Shown here: in pieces, positions 1 to 9,518 of the stretch | Position numbering within the stretch: the stretch's first letter is position 1 | Layout of the letters: every line of letters begins with the position of its first letter | DNA from: Pseudomonadota bacterium | GTDB lineage: Bacteria; SAR324; NAC60-12 | Reading direction: 5' to 3' | NCBI GenBank assembly: GCA_014381795.1 | Contig: JACNKY010000388.1 | Location: 1-13,587 of the forward strand | DNA length: 13,587 nt | Made by a program: the position numbers and the translations under genes | Notes under the pieces: generated by a model | The model's database searches: none | What the model saw: the letters and a program-made list of their open reading frames with translations, nothing else | Told to the model about the DNA's origin: nothing

Positions 1-2
1 CA

Positions 3-3000
3 ACCGGAAAGTTGAGTGTGTCGAGCGACTCATTGATCGAAACGTTATCGCAAAACGTTTCCTCCCGTCTCGACATTGTCTCAGGAGTCCGTTTAACGCT
101 GGAAAATTCTTTTGAAATTCCGGATGAAACTACAATGGAACTGGTTGGTTCCGGCGGCGGATCATTGGACATAAACGATAATTTGACTTTGTCAGGGGAA
201 ATTAAATTTAACGCACCTGACTACTCTCTGGATAGCGGAACTCTGACACTGAACGGTGGTACACTGACAAGTGCAGAAAACTCAAGTGTTTCTTCAGACG
301 TTATCCATTTACAGAATTCAACGCTTGATGTTGCTGCAGACAAAGTACTGAGTTATTCAGGAAGTGATTTGAAAATCGGGGCACTTACTTTGACAATGTC
401 CGGAGGAGGGAGTTTTAATAATTCAGCTGAGCTGTTACTGGATAATGCGTCCAGTGTACTTAAACTTAATGGAATCGTAAAAGTAGAGAAAATTACGGTT
501 GCGGAAAACCTGTCTGAAGGCTTTATTGATGTACAGAAAAACGCGACAATCCAGACATTATCGCATGCAAAATCATCAAGGATTGACATTGCGAAGACAA
601 AGAGCTTGATGCTGACTGACAGCTTTGAAGTAACGGCAACTCAGACTATGGAATTGATGGGTGGCGGAGGAGGAACTCTCAATATCGGCGAAAACTTTAC
701 ACTTTCAGGCACTCTGAAACTGAATGCTCCTAATAATACACTGAATAACGGCACACTTATTTTCAATAATGGTCTACTGGATCTTGACGATAATGCGACT
801 GTTTCAGCGCAAATTTCACTTGCGGACAATGCGAGAATGGACCTGGCAGTAGGAAAACAGCTAAGTCTGAGCAAAACGTTTGAAATTCCAGAGAACCTCA
901 AATTGGAAATGGTTGCTGATGGTGGTGGAACCTTGAGTTTAGCGGAGACACTTAAACTTAAAGGGATTCTGCAATTCTTGGCTCCGGATTATAGTTTTAT
1001 CAATGGGGCAATTGAGCTGGGAGAAGGAGGGTTGCTGGATGTAGATGCTAATACAACAATTGCTTCAAATATTATTCTTTCGGGAAGTCCTTCTTCAGAC
1101 CATTCTTTTGATATTGCTTTTGGTACCACGCTGAATTATGAAGGAAATGCAATTGATATCTCAACATATCAATTGACTATCCTTGGAAAAGGCGTGCTTA
1201 ATAATAATAAATCAATTCTGTTAAGTAATTTGATGAGTAGGCTGGTTCTAGCTGATGATATAACAATTAAATTAATTGAAGTAACAGGTAATAGTTTATC
1301 TGGGTATGGAATCGTAGTTCAAAGTAATAATGCAAAAGTAATTACTTTGAACTTGTCAGCTGATATGGGGCTTTCCTTTAGTGACGATACTTACGTACTT
1401 AATGTTGAAAATTTGAATGTTAAAGCCACAGCTCAATTGAATGGAGATGGAAAAGGTTTACTATTAGTTAAGAAAATTGAGCAGATATTTATAACTACTG
1501 GACTAGAAGAAAATTATGTCTTAAAGATACACGATGTAAATCTTAAGGTGTTGGATGAGATTGATGTGATTTTTGCCGATCAGATTGTTATGAGTGGTAA
1601 TTCCTCCTTTGAGTCTGAAGGAGGCCTAGCATTCATGTTAGACGGGACTATGAATTTCAACGGAACTGTGATTGCTAATATTAATTTAGATGGTGGAACA
1701 ATGTGTGTCTATAATGACACTACACTTATTGGAAATATTCGACATGTTAGTAATTCTATAATATATATTGCTCCAGAAAAAATATTAACATATCAAGGTG
1801 ACAAGCCACTTAACGTCAGAAATTTGACACTGGCATTACAAGGTGGAGGCCGTTTCGCTAATACTGATAATAACTCAATTTTACTGAATGAAGATGGCGG
1901 ACGACTTAAATTGGCAGGCAACACCACAACACTTTCTCACCTAGGTATTGCTCAGAGTGATTATAATGGTGTGAAATTTTTGGATGTTGATAACAATGCA
2001 AATTCAACATGTGTAGGTGATAATAATACATCACAAGGTTTTTCAAAAATTGTGGTAGAACATCTTGATCAGAAAGGAAATTCAAACATAGGTTTGTCAG
2101 CAATGACTGAACTTAGTTTTACAAGTCAATCCTCAGTAGCGAGTCAAAAGTCAATGACTGTCTCTGGAGAAAGTGGTAAGTTGAGTCTTGACGGCACTAT
2201 GAGCTTTGAAAATGGAAGTCAATTTGTTTTGAATTCTCCGGGGTCGATAGTAAGCGGAGCATTTGATTTTGTAGAAAGTAATATTTTGAACGTAATAAAA
2301 TCTGCTAGTTTTCAATCATCAATTGGCAAATGGAAGAATGCTCAAATAATTGTAGATGCTGCTTCAGTACTAACCTTTGAGGATAATCAATTTGAAACTC
2401 AAGGTACTTTTGTAAAAACAGGCGGTGATATGTACTGGGATAATGTTAGCTGGAGTCTGCTTGATGATACAGACTATTCCAGTGACAGTTTAGTCGAAAC
2501 AAAGACTTTGTCATTAAATAATTATCAGCTTACTTTAGGTTTGCCAGAAAGTGATTTAATAGTAACAGACAACATGACATTCGATAATTCCAGCGAACAG
2601 ATTTTAACAGGAGCAGCAGATTTAAGCATATATGGTGGTATTGTTATGGAGGATGGACTTATTTCTTCAACGAGCGGTCTTGTCTACTTTGGAAAAGGCG
2701 GAACTCAAACCGGAGGGGGTTTAGATGTTTCAAACAGCACATTCAAACTAAGTGATGATTTTACCAAAACTGCGGGTACACTGACGATGACCGAAGTCGG
2801 AACAACACTTGAGTTGACAGAGAGTCTTGCTTTGACGAGTGACACTTCTCTGGGAGTGAAAACACTAAAGTTAAATGATAAAACTCTCACACTTGTTTCA
2901 GATACAACTGATTTGACAGTTATTGACGCAATCACTATGAATGAAGCGGATGAGCAAATTCGGACCAATTCCGCGGATTTGACACTGAATGGATTGTTAA

Positions 3001-6000
3001 CTGTCGCAAACGGTGGAATCGACTCAGATAATGGTACATTGACTTTTAGCACAGGAATTAAACAAAGTGGGGGACTGCTGAATATAAATAGCAGTCTGCT
3101 CGAATTAGGTGCGGATGTTTATAAAACAGGGGGTACATTGAATACACCGGCTACTTCAGTCACAGTACTCAACAGTTTGATAATTACAAGCGACAGCACA
3201 ATTTCAGTTGATACAATAAATTTAGGTGCAAATACACTCTCGCTGGGTTCTGCATCAAGTGATTTAGATATCAGCGGCAATTTATCATTGGCAGAAGCTA
3301 ATGTGTCTCTTAATATTGAAGATGCAGACCTTACGGTTCTAGGAGAAGTTGAGCTTGCAAACGGCAAATTAAGTTCGACTGGAGGTGCAATTATTTTCAG
3401 GAAAGATGTAATACAGTCAGGAACATTTGAATTTGATCTTAGCTCAAGTACTCTGAGCCTCAATGGAGACTATACAAAAAGCGGCGGTCTGTTAGACAGT
3501 TCTTCGGCTACACTTTATTTGTTAGATAATATTACTGTGAGCAGTGATTCAGCAATTGAGTTTAACCAATTGGAGTTGAATGATTTCACACTGACTTTGG
3601 GTTCACCAAGTACAGATTTGACCATAATTACCTCAATCACACTCGATAATGTAAACGAATGGCTTGTTACTGCTGATGCTGATCTAAGTTTGCTTGATGA
3701 TCTTAATATCAGTGAGGGTGGAATTACTTCTACAGGCGGAATCATAACAATGCTGGATGGAGGTCAACTTTCTGGAACTGGAGAATTAGATTTCAGCGGA
3801 AGTACCTGGGTTCTGGGTGGTGATTTTGTAAAAACAAGTGGAATTCTATGGGAAACTGATTTGAAGCTTGCAGCCAATATTACATTTACCAGTAATGCAG
3901 CCTTTAGTTTCCTGAATTTAGATCTCAATGATCTTACTCTAACATTGGGAAGTCCATCGAGTGATCTCAGCGTGGTAAATGCTGTTGTGATTGATGCAGC
4001 GACAGAAGGAATCCAGACTGCAGATGCGGATTTGATTCTGCTGAGTACATTGACCATGAGCGACGGACAATTGACAAGCACAGGCGGCAATCTTAAATTA
4101 GCCCATGCTCAAACATCAAAATTCAGCGGAAATGCTTTGATGATGCTTGATAATACTTTATTGACCTCAGACGATGGAAACGAAGTTGCGCTTATTGAAA
4201 TTGATGGTGAGCCTAATTTGAGCATGACCGATAACAGTCAAATTTCATATATCAATCTTTCTACCTCCGAAGGTACTGTTGGTTCAATTAGTACATCAGG
4301 GGAAGTTAGCTGTTTGGAAAATTGTACTGGTTTCACAGAAATAGGTGCATACGGTTTTAATTCTTATGGGCTTTACAGAAATATTAGTAGCGCGAACTTG
4401 GTGCTCACGGAATCTGAAGGTGAACAAAAAACAGCGACGTTGTCAGTAAAACTGCTCAGCCGTCCTGACAGCATTGTACAGGTTGCATTTAGAAGTTCTG
4501 ATGAAACAGAAGCTACTGTGGATAAAAAAGTATTAACTTTTACACCAACTACATGGAATCGTATTCAGCAGCTGACAATTACCGGAGAAGATGATTCTGT
4601 AGTTGATAATGATATGCGCGTAGGTATTCTGGGGTATACAGATTCAGATGATACTAATTATGCTTCAACTTCAACCACCAAGACCCATGCATTCAAATAT
4701 TCATTTATAGTCCTCAATGATGACCTGCAAAAAGGTCGAAGTCCTATAGTTAAAATAGGACCTGATCAAAGTTTAAATGAAGAGACAAGGGTTATCCTGG
4801 ACGGATCAGCTTCATATGACCCTGACCAGAACGGACGTATTGTTGAATACCTATGGGTTTATGCTGGTCAGCGAAATGACATAGTCATTGAACGTAAAAA
4901 TGAGAGTATTGCTTATTTTGATGCACCTGATATTGATGAAGAAATAGTCTTGTTATTTGGACTGGAAGTAATTGACGATGACAGTTCGTCCGCTTACGGT
5001 GCAACAACAATTACTCTCATACCGGTTAAATCGGTGCCCGGCGTTGACGGTGTAATCGGAGGGATTACTCCTAAATATCCTGAAGATATAATTTTGGATG
5101 CAGAAACCACAAATTCCGATGGTTCAAAAACGCTTAAACTTGTGTCCGCAGATAATACCATACTTGAAATTGACATGAACACGGATGGTTCTGTTAACGG
5201 CAAGATAATAACTGAAGACGGCTCAGAATCCAAAGTTCTTGTTCCTCTTGGTGCTGAAGTCAATATGAACAAAGATGGTTCTCTCAGTGTTACGATGTCT
5301 CTTGAAGGAGTAACTTTGTCAAGTAATGTCAGTTCTGAAGGAGAAATGACAATAGGTGTTTCTAGCGAAACAGGATCCACGGGTGCCTTCTTAAAGGCTC
5401 CAAAGGGTTCTGAAGTTAGTATCGGTACTGACGGAACATCCAGCATTTCTATGCTAGCATCTACAGATCCCACCAGTGGAGTAACCTCTCAGGTAGTCAG
5501 TACACTCAGTTTAGATGGTTCTACACTTACTGAGATGACATTTAGCGGGGGTACAGGCAGAACAACTAATGCGGACGGTTCTGAATCAAATAAATCAAGT
5601 TTGGTTACTGAGTCAGGTCTGAATGTAGCAATTGATACCAGTAGTGGTATTGCTGCCAGCTTGTCGCTTCCAAATTCAGTAGGAACACTTGCCGCCAGTA
5701 TTTTAAATGATGGCACATCATCTACAAGTTTTGATAACGGTTCCAGTGGTATTACAACATTTAATTCTACAACTGCTATGGATCTCCAGTTCAAGAAAGA
5801 TGAAGATTTAACTGGAAAAATTGTCAGTACTTCAACTGCGGAAACAGGAATTGACGGCATCAGCCGAACAACCAGCAGTACAACCACCAGTGAGGGGGCG
5901 GTAATTCTAGTGCAGGGTACAGGAGTCTCTGACAGTACTTTACAGGTACCAACCGGTTCGACTGTTTCTCTGAGTAAAAATCGCACAGTAACATCAACTC

Positions 6001-7415
6001 TTGAGATAAGTTCTTCCAGTATGAGCAGCATTGTGACTATGAATAGTGAAGGATTGATGATACCGACAATTACCACTACCACTCTTTCCCCAAATACTAA
6101 GCAGATTTTTCCTGAAGTAGGTGCTGGAAGTACAGTCAGTCAGGAATATGGGAAAATGGTCATATCCATGCCTTTGACTAACTCAGGAAGCGCACGCAGT
6201 TTTTCAAGAAGTAGTACATCATTACGAACTTCACAACGCAGCGGAGTTTTCGCGGAATTTTCGACGAACGGGCAATGGGTTGGTTTTGATACTACTTCCG
6301 ATAAACCGGTTTATGTTCAGTCTGCATCTTCGGGTGCGACAGTTGTACTGGAAAGTTCTTACGACAACACAACTAATGTCAGCTTGTCTTCCGGAACCGC
6401 TGAATTGCGTATCGGTGATGCATTGCCTTCAGCTCTGACAGGAACTAGGACTATAAGCAGCGCACCGGCATCCGTAACAATGAAAGGTGCACGAAATCTG
6501 GTTTCATTACCAGCTTTCACCACAATTTCTCCTTCGAACTTTGAAAGTCAATTCCCAGCCAGTGAGGGATACAAAGCGGTTATGGTGCGTCGTAGTGATG
6601 CATGGCAATTTTATTCAAGCAGTGACGATAAAACAGTCTACACTGATAAAGGATATACGGAGTTAACCTCAAGTATTGAAGCCGGTGAAGGAATTTGGGT
6701 TTTGTTAAATTCACCGGTTAAAGATACAAATCTCGAAGTTGCTAATTATGGAGGATATAGCGCATCTACGCAATTAAGCAGTATGAATTCTGAGTGGAAT
6801 TTGGCCGGTACCTCGAAAGAGATTACAGTTGAAGAAATAACACAGGCTGCAAATTTTGATCAAACTTCAGAGGATGAGTCTAATACCCTTGGATTCCTAG
6901 ACAATTCCGGAGGAAATGGGCCGACTTCTGGACTGCAAATATCAAATTTGAATTATGACATTGCAGGAAATGAGTTTGGACAATCCTTCAGGATTGTTCT
7001 TTTGATGGCACTCCTGCTGCTTGCTTCTGCAAGTGTGATGTTATACCGAAGACAAACTCAGCTTAGGAACAGTTCGCAGTTTCAAAACAGTCGTTTAAGG
7101 ACTCCTGCATGGCAGATGTTTACTATAGCTGGTATTATTATGGTTGTAGTGGCATGTGCACCGCCTCAGAGTGATTCTACATCTTCCACTTTTGACTACT
7201 CAGGTTCCTATGACCGGGTACACTCAATCTGGAAGTGGGATGACGTAAACAGCAAATGGGAGGCCTACTCTCCAAAGACTTCGATCGCGGCGGAATTAGT
7301 GACTCAGGGTTACAGTACTTTCAGTTCTGTTGAGAAGGGTAAGGGATATTGGTTGCGTATTAGTTCGAGTGGGGTGCCTACAAGCCTTTCATTTGCAGAA
7401 CCTCCTGCATTTTAA
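3..7415 (+). CDS. Giant repetitive surface/adhesin-like protein, 5' end missing
   Basis: The reading frame is open to the left edge (codons Thr-Gly-Lys precede the TTG at 12), so the true start and any signal peptide lie outside the window. Residues are numbered here from the TTG at 12. Order: about 86-residue beta-strand-rich repeats (residues 17-390, degenerate to about 800); five repeats of about 117 residues (823-1383); a Calx-beta-like segment (about 1459-1572); a PKD-like domain (1576-1672, with a GSASYDPD motif); a Ser/Thr/Gly-rich 'DGS' region (about 1685-2070); a 'GEGIWVL' module (2159-2235); a hydrophobic segment (about 2328-2346) followed by RR; an internal lipobox ending at Cys2382; and a final 'IWKWDD...GKGYWLR' module. 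The repeats resemble beta-helix adhesins and autotransporter passengers, but no autotransporter barrel is attached. The next gene starts 5 bases after the stop. A role as an exported surface or matrix protein is inferred. The exact function is unknown. Confidence 0.85.
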   Translation, partial: TGKLSVSSDSLIETLSQNVSSRLDIVSGVRLTLENSFEIPDETTMELVGSGGGSLDINDNLTLSGEIKFNAPDYSLDSGTLTLNGGTLTSAENSSVSSDVIHLQNSTLDVAADKVLSYSGSDLKIGALTLTMSGGGSFNNSAELLLDNASSVLKLNGIVKVEKITVAENLSEGFIDVQKNATIQTLSHAKSSRIDIAKTKSLMLTDSFEVTATQTMELMGGGGGTLNIGENFTLSGTLKLNAPNNTLNNGTLIFNNGLLDLDDNATVSAQISLADNARMDLAVGKQLSLSKTFEIPENLKLEMVADGGGTLSLAETLKLKGILQFLAPDYSFINGAIELGEGGLLDVDANTTIASNIILSGSPSSDHSFDIAFGTTLNYEGNAIDISTYQLTILGKGVLNNNKSILLSNLMSRLVLADDITIKLIEVTGNSLSGYGIVVQSNNAKVITLNLSADMGLSFSDDTYVLNVENLNVKATAQLNGDGKGLLLVKKIEQIFITTGLEENYVLKIHDVNLKVLDEIDVIFADQIVMSGNSSFESEGGLAFMLDGTMNFNGTVIANINLDGGTMCVYNDTTLIGNIRHVSNSIIYIAPEKILTYQGDKPLNVRNLTLALQGGGRFANTDNNSILLNEDGGRLKLAGNTTTLSHLGIAQSDYNGVKFLDVDNNANSTCVGDNNTSQGFSKIVVEHLDQKGNSNIGLSAMTELSFTSQSSVASQKSMTVSGESGKLSLDGTMSFENGSQFVLNSPGSIVSGAFDFVESNILNVIKSASFQSSIGKWKNAQIIVDAASVLTFEDNQFETQGTFVKTGGDMYWDNVSWSLLDDTDYSSDSLVETKTLSLNNYQLTLGLPESDLIVTDNMTFDNSSEQILTGAADLSIYGGIVMEDGLISSTSGLVYFGKGGTQTGGGLDVSNSTFKLSDDFTKTAGTLTMTEVGTTLELTESLALTSDTSLGVKTLKLNDKTLTLVSDTTDLTVIDAITMNEADEQIRTNSADLTLNGLLTVANGGIDSDNGTLTFSTGIKQSGGLLNINSSLLELGADVYKTGGTLNTPATSVTVLNSLIITSDSTISVDTINLGANTLSLGSASSDLDISGNLSLAEANVSLNIEDADLTVLGEVELANGKLSSTGGAIIFRKDVIQSGTFEFDLSSSTLSLNGDYTKSGGLLDSSSATLYLLDNITVSSDSAIEFNQLELNDFTLTLGSPSTDLTIITSITLDNVNEWLVTADADLSLLDDLNISEGGITSTGGIITMLDGGQLSGTGELDFSGSTWVLGGDFVKTSGILWETDLKLAANITFTSNAAFSFLNLDLNDLTLTLGSPSSDLSVVNAVVIDAATEGIQTADADLILLSTLTMSDGQLTSTGGNLKLAHAQTSKFSGNALMMLDNTLLTSDDGNEVALIEIDGEPNLSMTDNSQISYINLSTSEGTVGSISTSGEVSCLENCTGFTEIGAYGFNSYGLYRNISSANLVLTESEGEQKTATLSVKLLSRPDSIVQVAFRSSDETEATVDKKVLTFTPTTWNRIQQLTITGEDDSVVDNDMRVGILGYTDSDDTNYASTSTTKTHAFKYSFIVLNDDLQKGRSPIVKIGPDQSLNEETRVILDGSASYDPDQNGRIVEYLWVYAGQRNDIVIERKNESIAYFDAPDIDEEIVLLFGLEVIDDDSSSAYGATTITLIPVKSVPGVDGVIGGITPKYPEDIILDAETTNSDGSKTLKLVSADNTILEIDMNTDGSVNGKIITEDGSESKVLVPLGAEVNMNKDGSLSVTMSLEGVTLSSNVSSEGEMTIGVSSETGSTGAFLKAPKGSEVSIGTDGTSSISMLASTDPTSGVTSQVVSTLSLDGSTLTEMTFSGGTGRTTNADGSESNKSSLVTESGLNVAIDTSSGIAASLSLPNSVGTLAASILNDGTSSTSFDNGSSGITTFNSTTAMDLQFKKDEDLTGKIVSTSTAETGIDGISRTTSSTTTSEGAVILVQGTGVSDSTLQVPTGSTVSLSKNRTVTSTLEISSSSMSSIVTMNSEGLMIPTITTTTLSPNTKQIFPEVGAGSTVSQEYGKMVISMPLTNSGSARSFSRSSTSLRTSQRSGVFAEFSTNGQWVGFDTTSDKPVYVQSASSGATVVLESSYDNTTNVSLSSGTAELRIGDALPSALTGTRTISSAPASVTMKGARNLVSLPAFTTISPSNFESQFPASEGYKAVMVRRSDAWQFYSSSDDKTVYTDKGYTELTSSIEAGEGIWVLLNSPVKDTNLEVANYGGYSASTQLSSMNSEWNLAGTSKEITVEEITQAANFDQTSEDESNTLGFLDNSGGNGPTSGLQISNLNYDIAGNEFGQSFRIVLLMALLLLASASVMLYRRQTQLRNSSQFQNSRLRTPAWQMFTIAGIIMVVVACAPPQSDSTSSTFDYSGSYDRVHSIWKWDDVNSKWEAYSPKTSIAAELVTQGYSTFSSVEKGKGYWLRISSSGVPTSLSFAEPPAF
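60..1100 (+). repeat. Tandem repeats of about 86 codons (family A)
   Basis: Translated units begin near 60, 315, 573, 828 and 1101, a spacing of 255-273 bases. A full unit reads roughly R-[LIM]-D-[IL], then SFEI, a Met-Glu-Leu-like strand, a Gly-rich turn (GGGTL), LTLSG-x-LK, an 'APD/N' motif, NGTL and finally a D-x-N-[AT]-T turn. A sub-type (315, 1101 and later 1752) instead carries a YxG motif and a 'GGG-F' or 'GKG-L' turn. A recognisable unit recurs near 2079. The repeats are diverged at DNA level. The periodic beta-strands and turns fit a right-handed beta-helix. Confidence 0.75.
2478..4160 (+). repeat. Five tandem repeats of about 117 codons (family B)
   Basis: Units start at 2478, 2835, 3186, 3540 and 3888, so they are 357, 351, 354 and 348 bases long, and the fifth is truncated near 4160. 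Each begins [ST]-S-[DN] and continues with L-x-L-x-x-x-T-L-[TS]-L, then SDL (or TDL), a strand, '[AT]-x-[AS]-DL-x-[LIV]', an 'S-x-x-G' turn and a K-[TS]-[AGS]-G turn. The phase is well kept but sequence identity is modest, consistent with old duplication inside a beta-solenoid rather than recent slippage. Confidence 0.8.
6990..7157 (+). other. Membrane-anchor tail followed by internal lipoprotein signal
   Basis: Inside the giant frame, residues 2327-2350 form an Arg-flanked hydrophobic helix (IVLLMALLLLASASVMLY, then RRQ). Its shape (Gly/Ser-rich linker, helix, basic tail) is that of a C-terminal anchoring or sorting tail. About 30 residues later comes a basic stretch, Met2369 (ATG at 7116-7118), a short hydrophobic run and VVAC at 2379-2382, which matches a lipobox. 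An AAGGA at 7097-7101 lies 14 bases before this ATG, too far to be a convincing ribosome site. It could be two fused genes, an internal start giving a 99-residue lipoprotein, or a two-helix membrane segment. Confidence 0.5.
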
Positions 7416-7420
7416 ACTTC

Positions 7421-9487
7421 ATGTTCTTAACTGCTCCGGGATATTGGGGAAGATGTGAGCGTATCTCTGTGCTAACAGTTTACTTGAAAGTACTGATTCT
7501 GTTTTTCATGCTCTTTCCGGCAATAGCGGTAGTTTTGGTAGCTGAAGAAAACGTGCTGCTAGAGTTCACCGATAATGATTCCAGGGGAGGATGGCTCAGC
7601 GGTGACATGATTGTTACATATCCTGAAAAATCAGCGAAAATATCCAAATATGTGTTGCTTTGGGGTAACAATCCACACAAGCGTCTGGGCATGTACCTAC
7701 CAATTGTGACTCTAAAGTCAGGAGAATCCGGCAACAGGATTCGTATAAAGTTTAATTCAACTAAAATCCCTCCAGGTGCAACCCACTTTTTGCTCTACTC
7801 CCGCAATGAAAATGATGAAGAAACTGAACATTACAGTCTTTCTTTGATTGACAAAGGCGTGCCTAGAAGTAAACCTCAGGAAATTATCTTTGAGCAAACT
7901 GGCAAGATGGGCAATCGCATTCAGGGTAAAATCAGTCTTACTCGGGCCTGGGATGAGCGTGACTTGACTCACTATGCTGTGTATTGGGGAAAGGGTCCTG
8001 AAACAATTTTGAGAACTCAGCCACCTATTACAATTTTTGAAAAAAAATCCTGGTTTAGGAGTTTAAAATCTCAACTCCAAGCACCATGGAAATCAAATAT
8101 AATGACTGAAGAAATAGATGTTCTTTTATCTCAAGAAGCCACACATCTTATTGTTTTCAGTAGAAATTCAGCAGGGCAAATGAATGATGGTGTCTCTGTA
8201 AAACTTGAGGTAACGCAGACTAAGGACAAAGCAAAGAGTAACAAGATGCTATTGAAGTTAAAACCTGCTCCTTCTGGAATGATTGCCGGTGTAGTAACTC
8301 TTGTTCGTCCTGAAGAAGAAACTGACTCTGAACACTATTTATTATTTTGGGGAAAAAACGAAAAAATAAGATTAGCTGATTTACCACCGTTGACTCAGTT
8401 TGAGGTTAAAAAAATAAGAGATGGACTAAACATCAAGGAAATACAAGTTTCCACGTTAACAATGATGGATCAAAACCTGCAAGTAGCGCCAGTCAAAGAT
8501 GCAGTTCGTGAGTTGAAATATAAGTTTCCACCGAATACTTTTATCCCTGAAGATGCCACACACATACTGGCATACACTCAACATAAATACTGGTTTCAGG
8601 TTGATGCTGAAAGAAGGATTATAGGACCGGTTGCAAATGTCTCAATTGAAGATCCTGATGGAAGCCGGCAGAAAAGCAAAAAGATTAGTAATATAAAAGA
8701 TGGATTAAAAAACTTTTCTATTACACAATTTAAGAAAGATGCTATAAAAGCAAGTGATAAAAAAGAGGAATTTGGAAGTTTGCTTCAAGGTGATAAAGCA
8801 GTTAATAAGAAAAACAGGAAAGCTCCGGAGTGGCGGATTTCTGAATATCGTGGTTTAGGACTTGGACTTTCTTTTTCTGGATTAAATGGAATTACAACAT
8901 TTTACGATTATAATCTGAATGACAATCAGCAATTGCATTATTCTCTGGAACTCACGGGTCCGCAGGTTGGTAGTACTTTTAAAGCACTGAGACTGACCGA
9001 AGAAAGTACTAATATGCAGAGCATATCCATCAGCGGTTCCGGAAACTTACTGGAAATTAATCGTACATTGCTTTCTGGTACTTACCGCTGGTTTGTGGAT
9101 GACTCTGTTATTTGGGGAATCACGGAAGGATTGTATTACGGTACAGGTGGTGGATTGGGTTATGCAACCTTAAAATATGATGGTAGAGACTCAACTGGGA
9201 ATGCTACACTTTCGGATGATACAGAGACTTTTAATGCAACAGTCACAGAATATTCACATTCTGCGAAAGCAATGGGGTTATTTGCGGTACTGGACGTAGG
9301 CTGGCAAGGACAGGAGGACTACTATTTTCAATTTTCGTTACAGCCTTCAATATATTTTTATTATAAAGATGAATTTCAGGAATCAAGCATACCTGTTAAT
9401 CCAAATCAGCGTTCGACTGTTATAGAACGATGGTCGAGAGCGCAAGATCTCAACCGACTTATATTAGGATTTGGTGTATTTTTTTAA
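7421..9487 (+). CDS. Exported protein: three YWG-type repeats plus C-terminal outer-membrane beta-barrel
   Basis: 688 residues. The ATG lies 5 bases after the giant gene's stop, so translation may be coupled. There is no clear ribosome site; a GTG at 7469 is an alternative that would shorten the N-terminus. A hydrophobic segment (about residues 22-40, LKVLILFF...) ends at LVA|EEN, a likely Sec cleavage site. Three related domains follow (about 48-143, 155-264, 275-409), each with an early 'Y-x-L-x-WG' or 'YWG' strand and a late '[GED]-ATH-[FIL]-x-x-[YF]-[ST]' strand. A Lys-rich linker (410-470) leads to about 218 residues of alternating hydrophobic strands with Gly/Tyr/Trp turns, ending GFGVFF. 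A terminal Phe is the usual signal for the BAM machinery, and the size fits about eight strands. The repeats look immunoglobulin- or fibronectin-like. Anchoring or display of the upstream protein is inferred only from position. Confidence 0.8.
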   Translation: MFLTAPGYWGRCERISVLTVYLKVLILFFMLFPAIAVVLVAEENVLLEFTDNDSRGGWLSGDMIVTYPEKSAKISKYVLLWGNNPHKRLGMYLPIVTLKSGESGNRIRIKFNSTKIPPGATHFLLYSRNENDEETEHYSLSLIDKGVPRSKPQEIIFEQTGKMGNRIQGKISLTRAWDERDLTHYAVYWGKGPETILRTQPPITIFEKKSWFRSLKSQLQAPWKSNIMTEEIDVLLSQEATHLIVFSRNSAGQMNDGVSVKLEVTQTKDKAKSNKMLLKLKPAPSGMIAGVVTLVRPEEETDSEHYLLFWGKNEKIRLADLPPLTQFEVKKIRDGLNIKEIQVSTLTMMDQNLQVAPVKDAVRELKYKFPPNTFIPEDATHILAYTQHKYWFQVDAERRIIGPVANVSIEDPDGSRQKSKKISNIKDGLKNFSITQFKKDAIKASDKKEEFGSLLQGDKAVNKKNRKAPEWRISEYRGLGLGLSFSGLNGITTFYDYNLNDNQQLHYSLELTGPQVGSTFKALRLTEESTNMQSISISGSGNLLEINRTLLSGTYRWFVDDSVIWGITEGLYYGTGGGLGYATLKYDGRDSTGNATLSDDTETFNATVTEYSHSAKAMGLFAVLDVGWQGQEDYYFQFSLQPSIYFYYKDEFQESSIPVNPNQRSTVIERWSRAQDLNRLILGFGVFF
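7562..8647 (+). repeat. Three diverged domain repeats in the barrel protein
   Basis: Copies lie at about 7562-7849, 7883-8212 and 8243-8647. Shared landmarks are KYVLLWG / HYAVYWG / HYLLFWG near the start, Pro-containing turns in the middle, and GATHFLLYS / EATHLIVFS / DATHILAYT near the end. The third copy is longer, with an insertion between the landmarks. Confidence 0.75.
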
Positions 9488-9518
9488 GATTATAATGATC
9501 CACATTTCATTAAAAAAC

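Noticed and set aside
5489..6082. Long minus-strand open frame (197 codons) and several others antisense to the giant gene
   Set aside because: They mirror the repetitive Ser/Thr/Asp-rich codons of the plus-strand gene and have no independent start signals or recognisable domains.
8040..8047. Run of eight A's as a phase-variation tract in the barrel protein
   Set aside because: A single run of eight in AT-rich DNA is common, the frame is intact, and there is no sign of a switch.
7421..9487. Two-partner secretion (TpsB) transporter for the giant protein
   Set aside because: No POTRA-like domains, and only about 218 residues of barrel, against a 16-strand barrel in TpsB.
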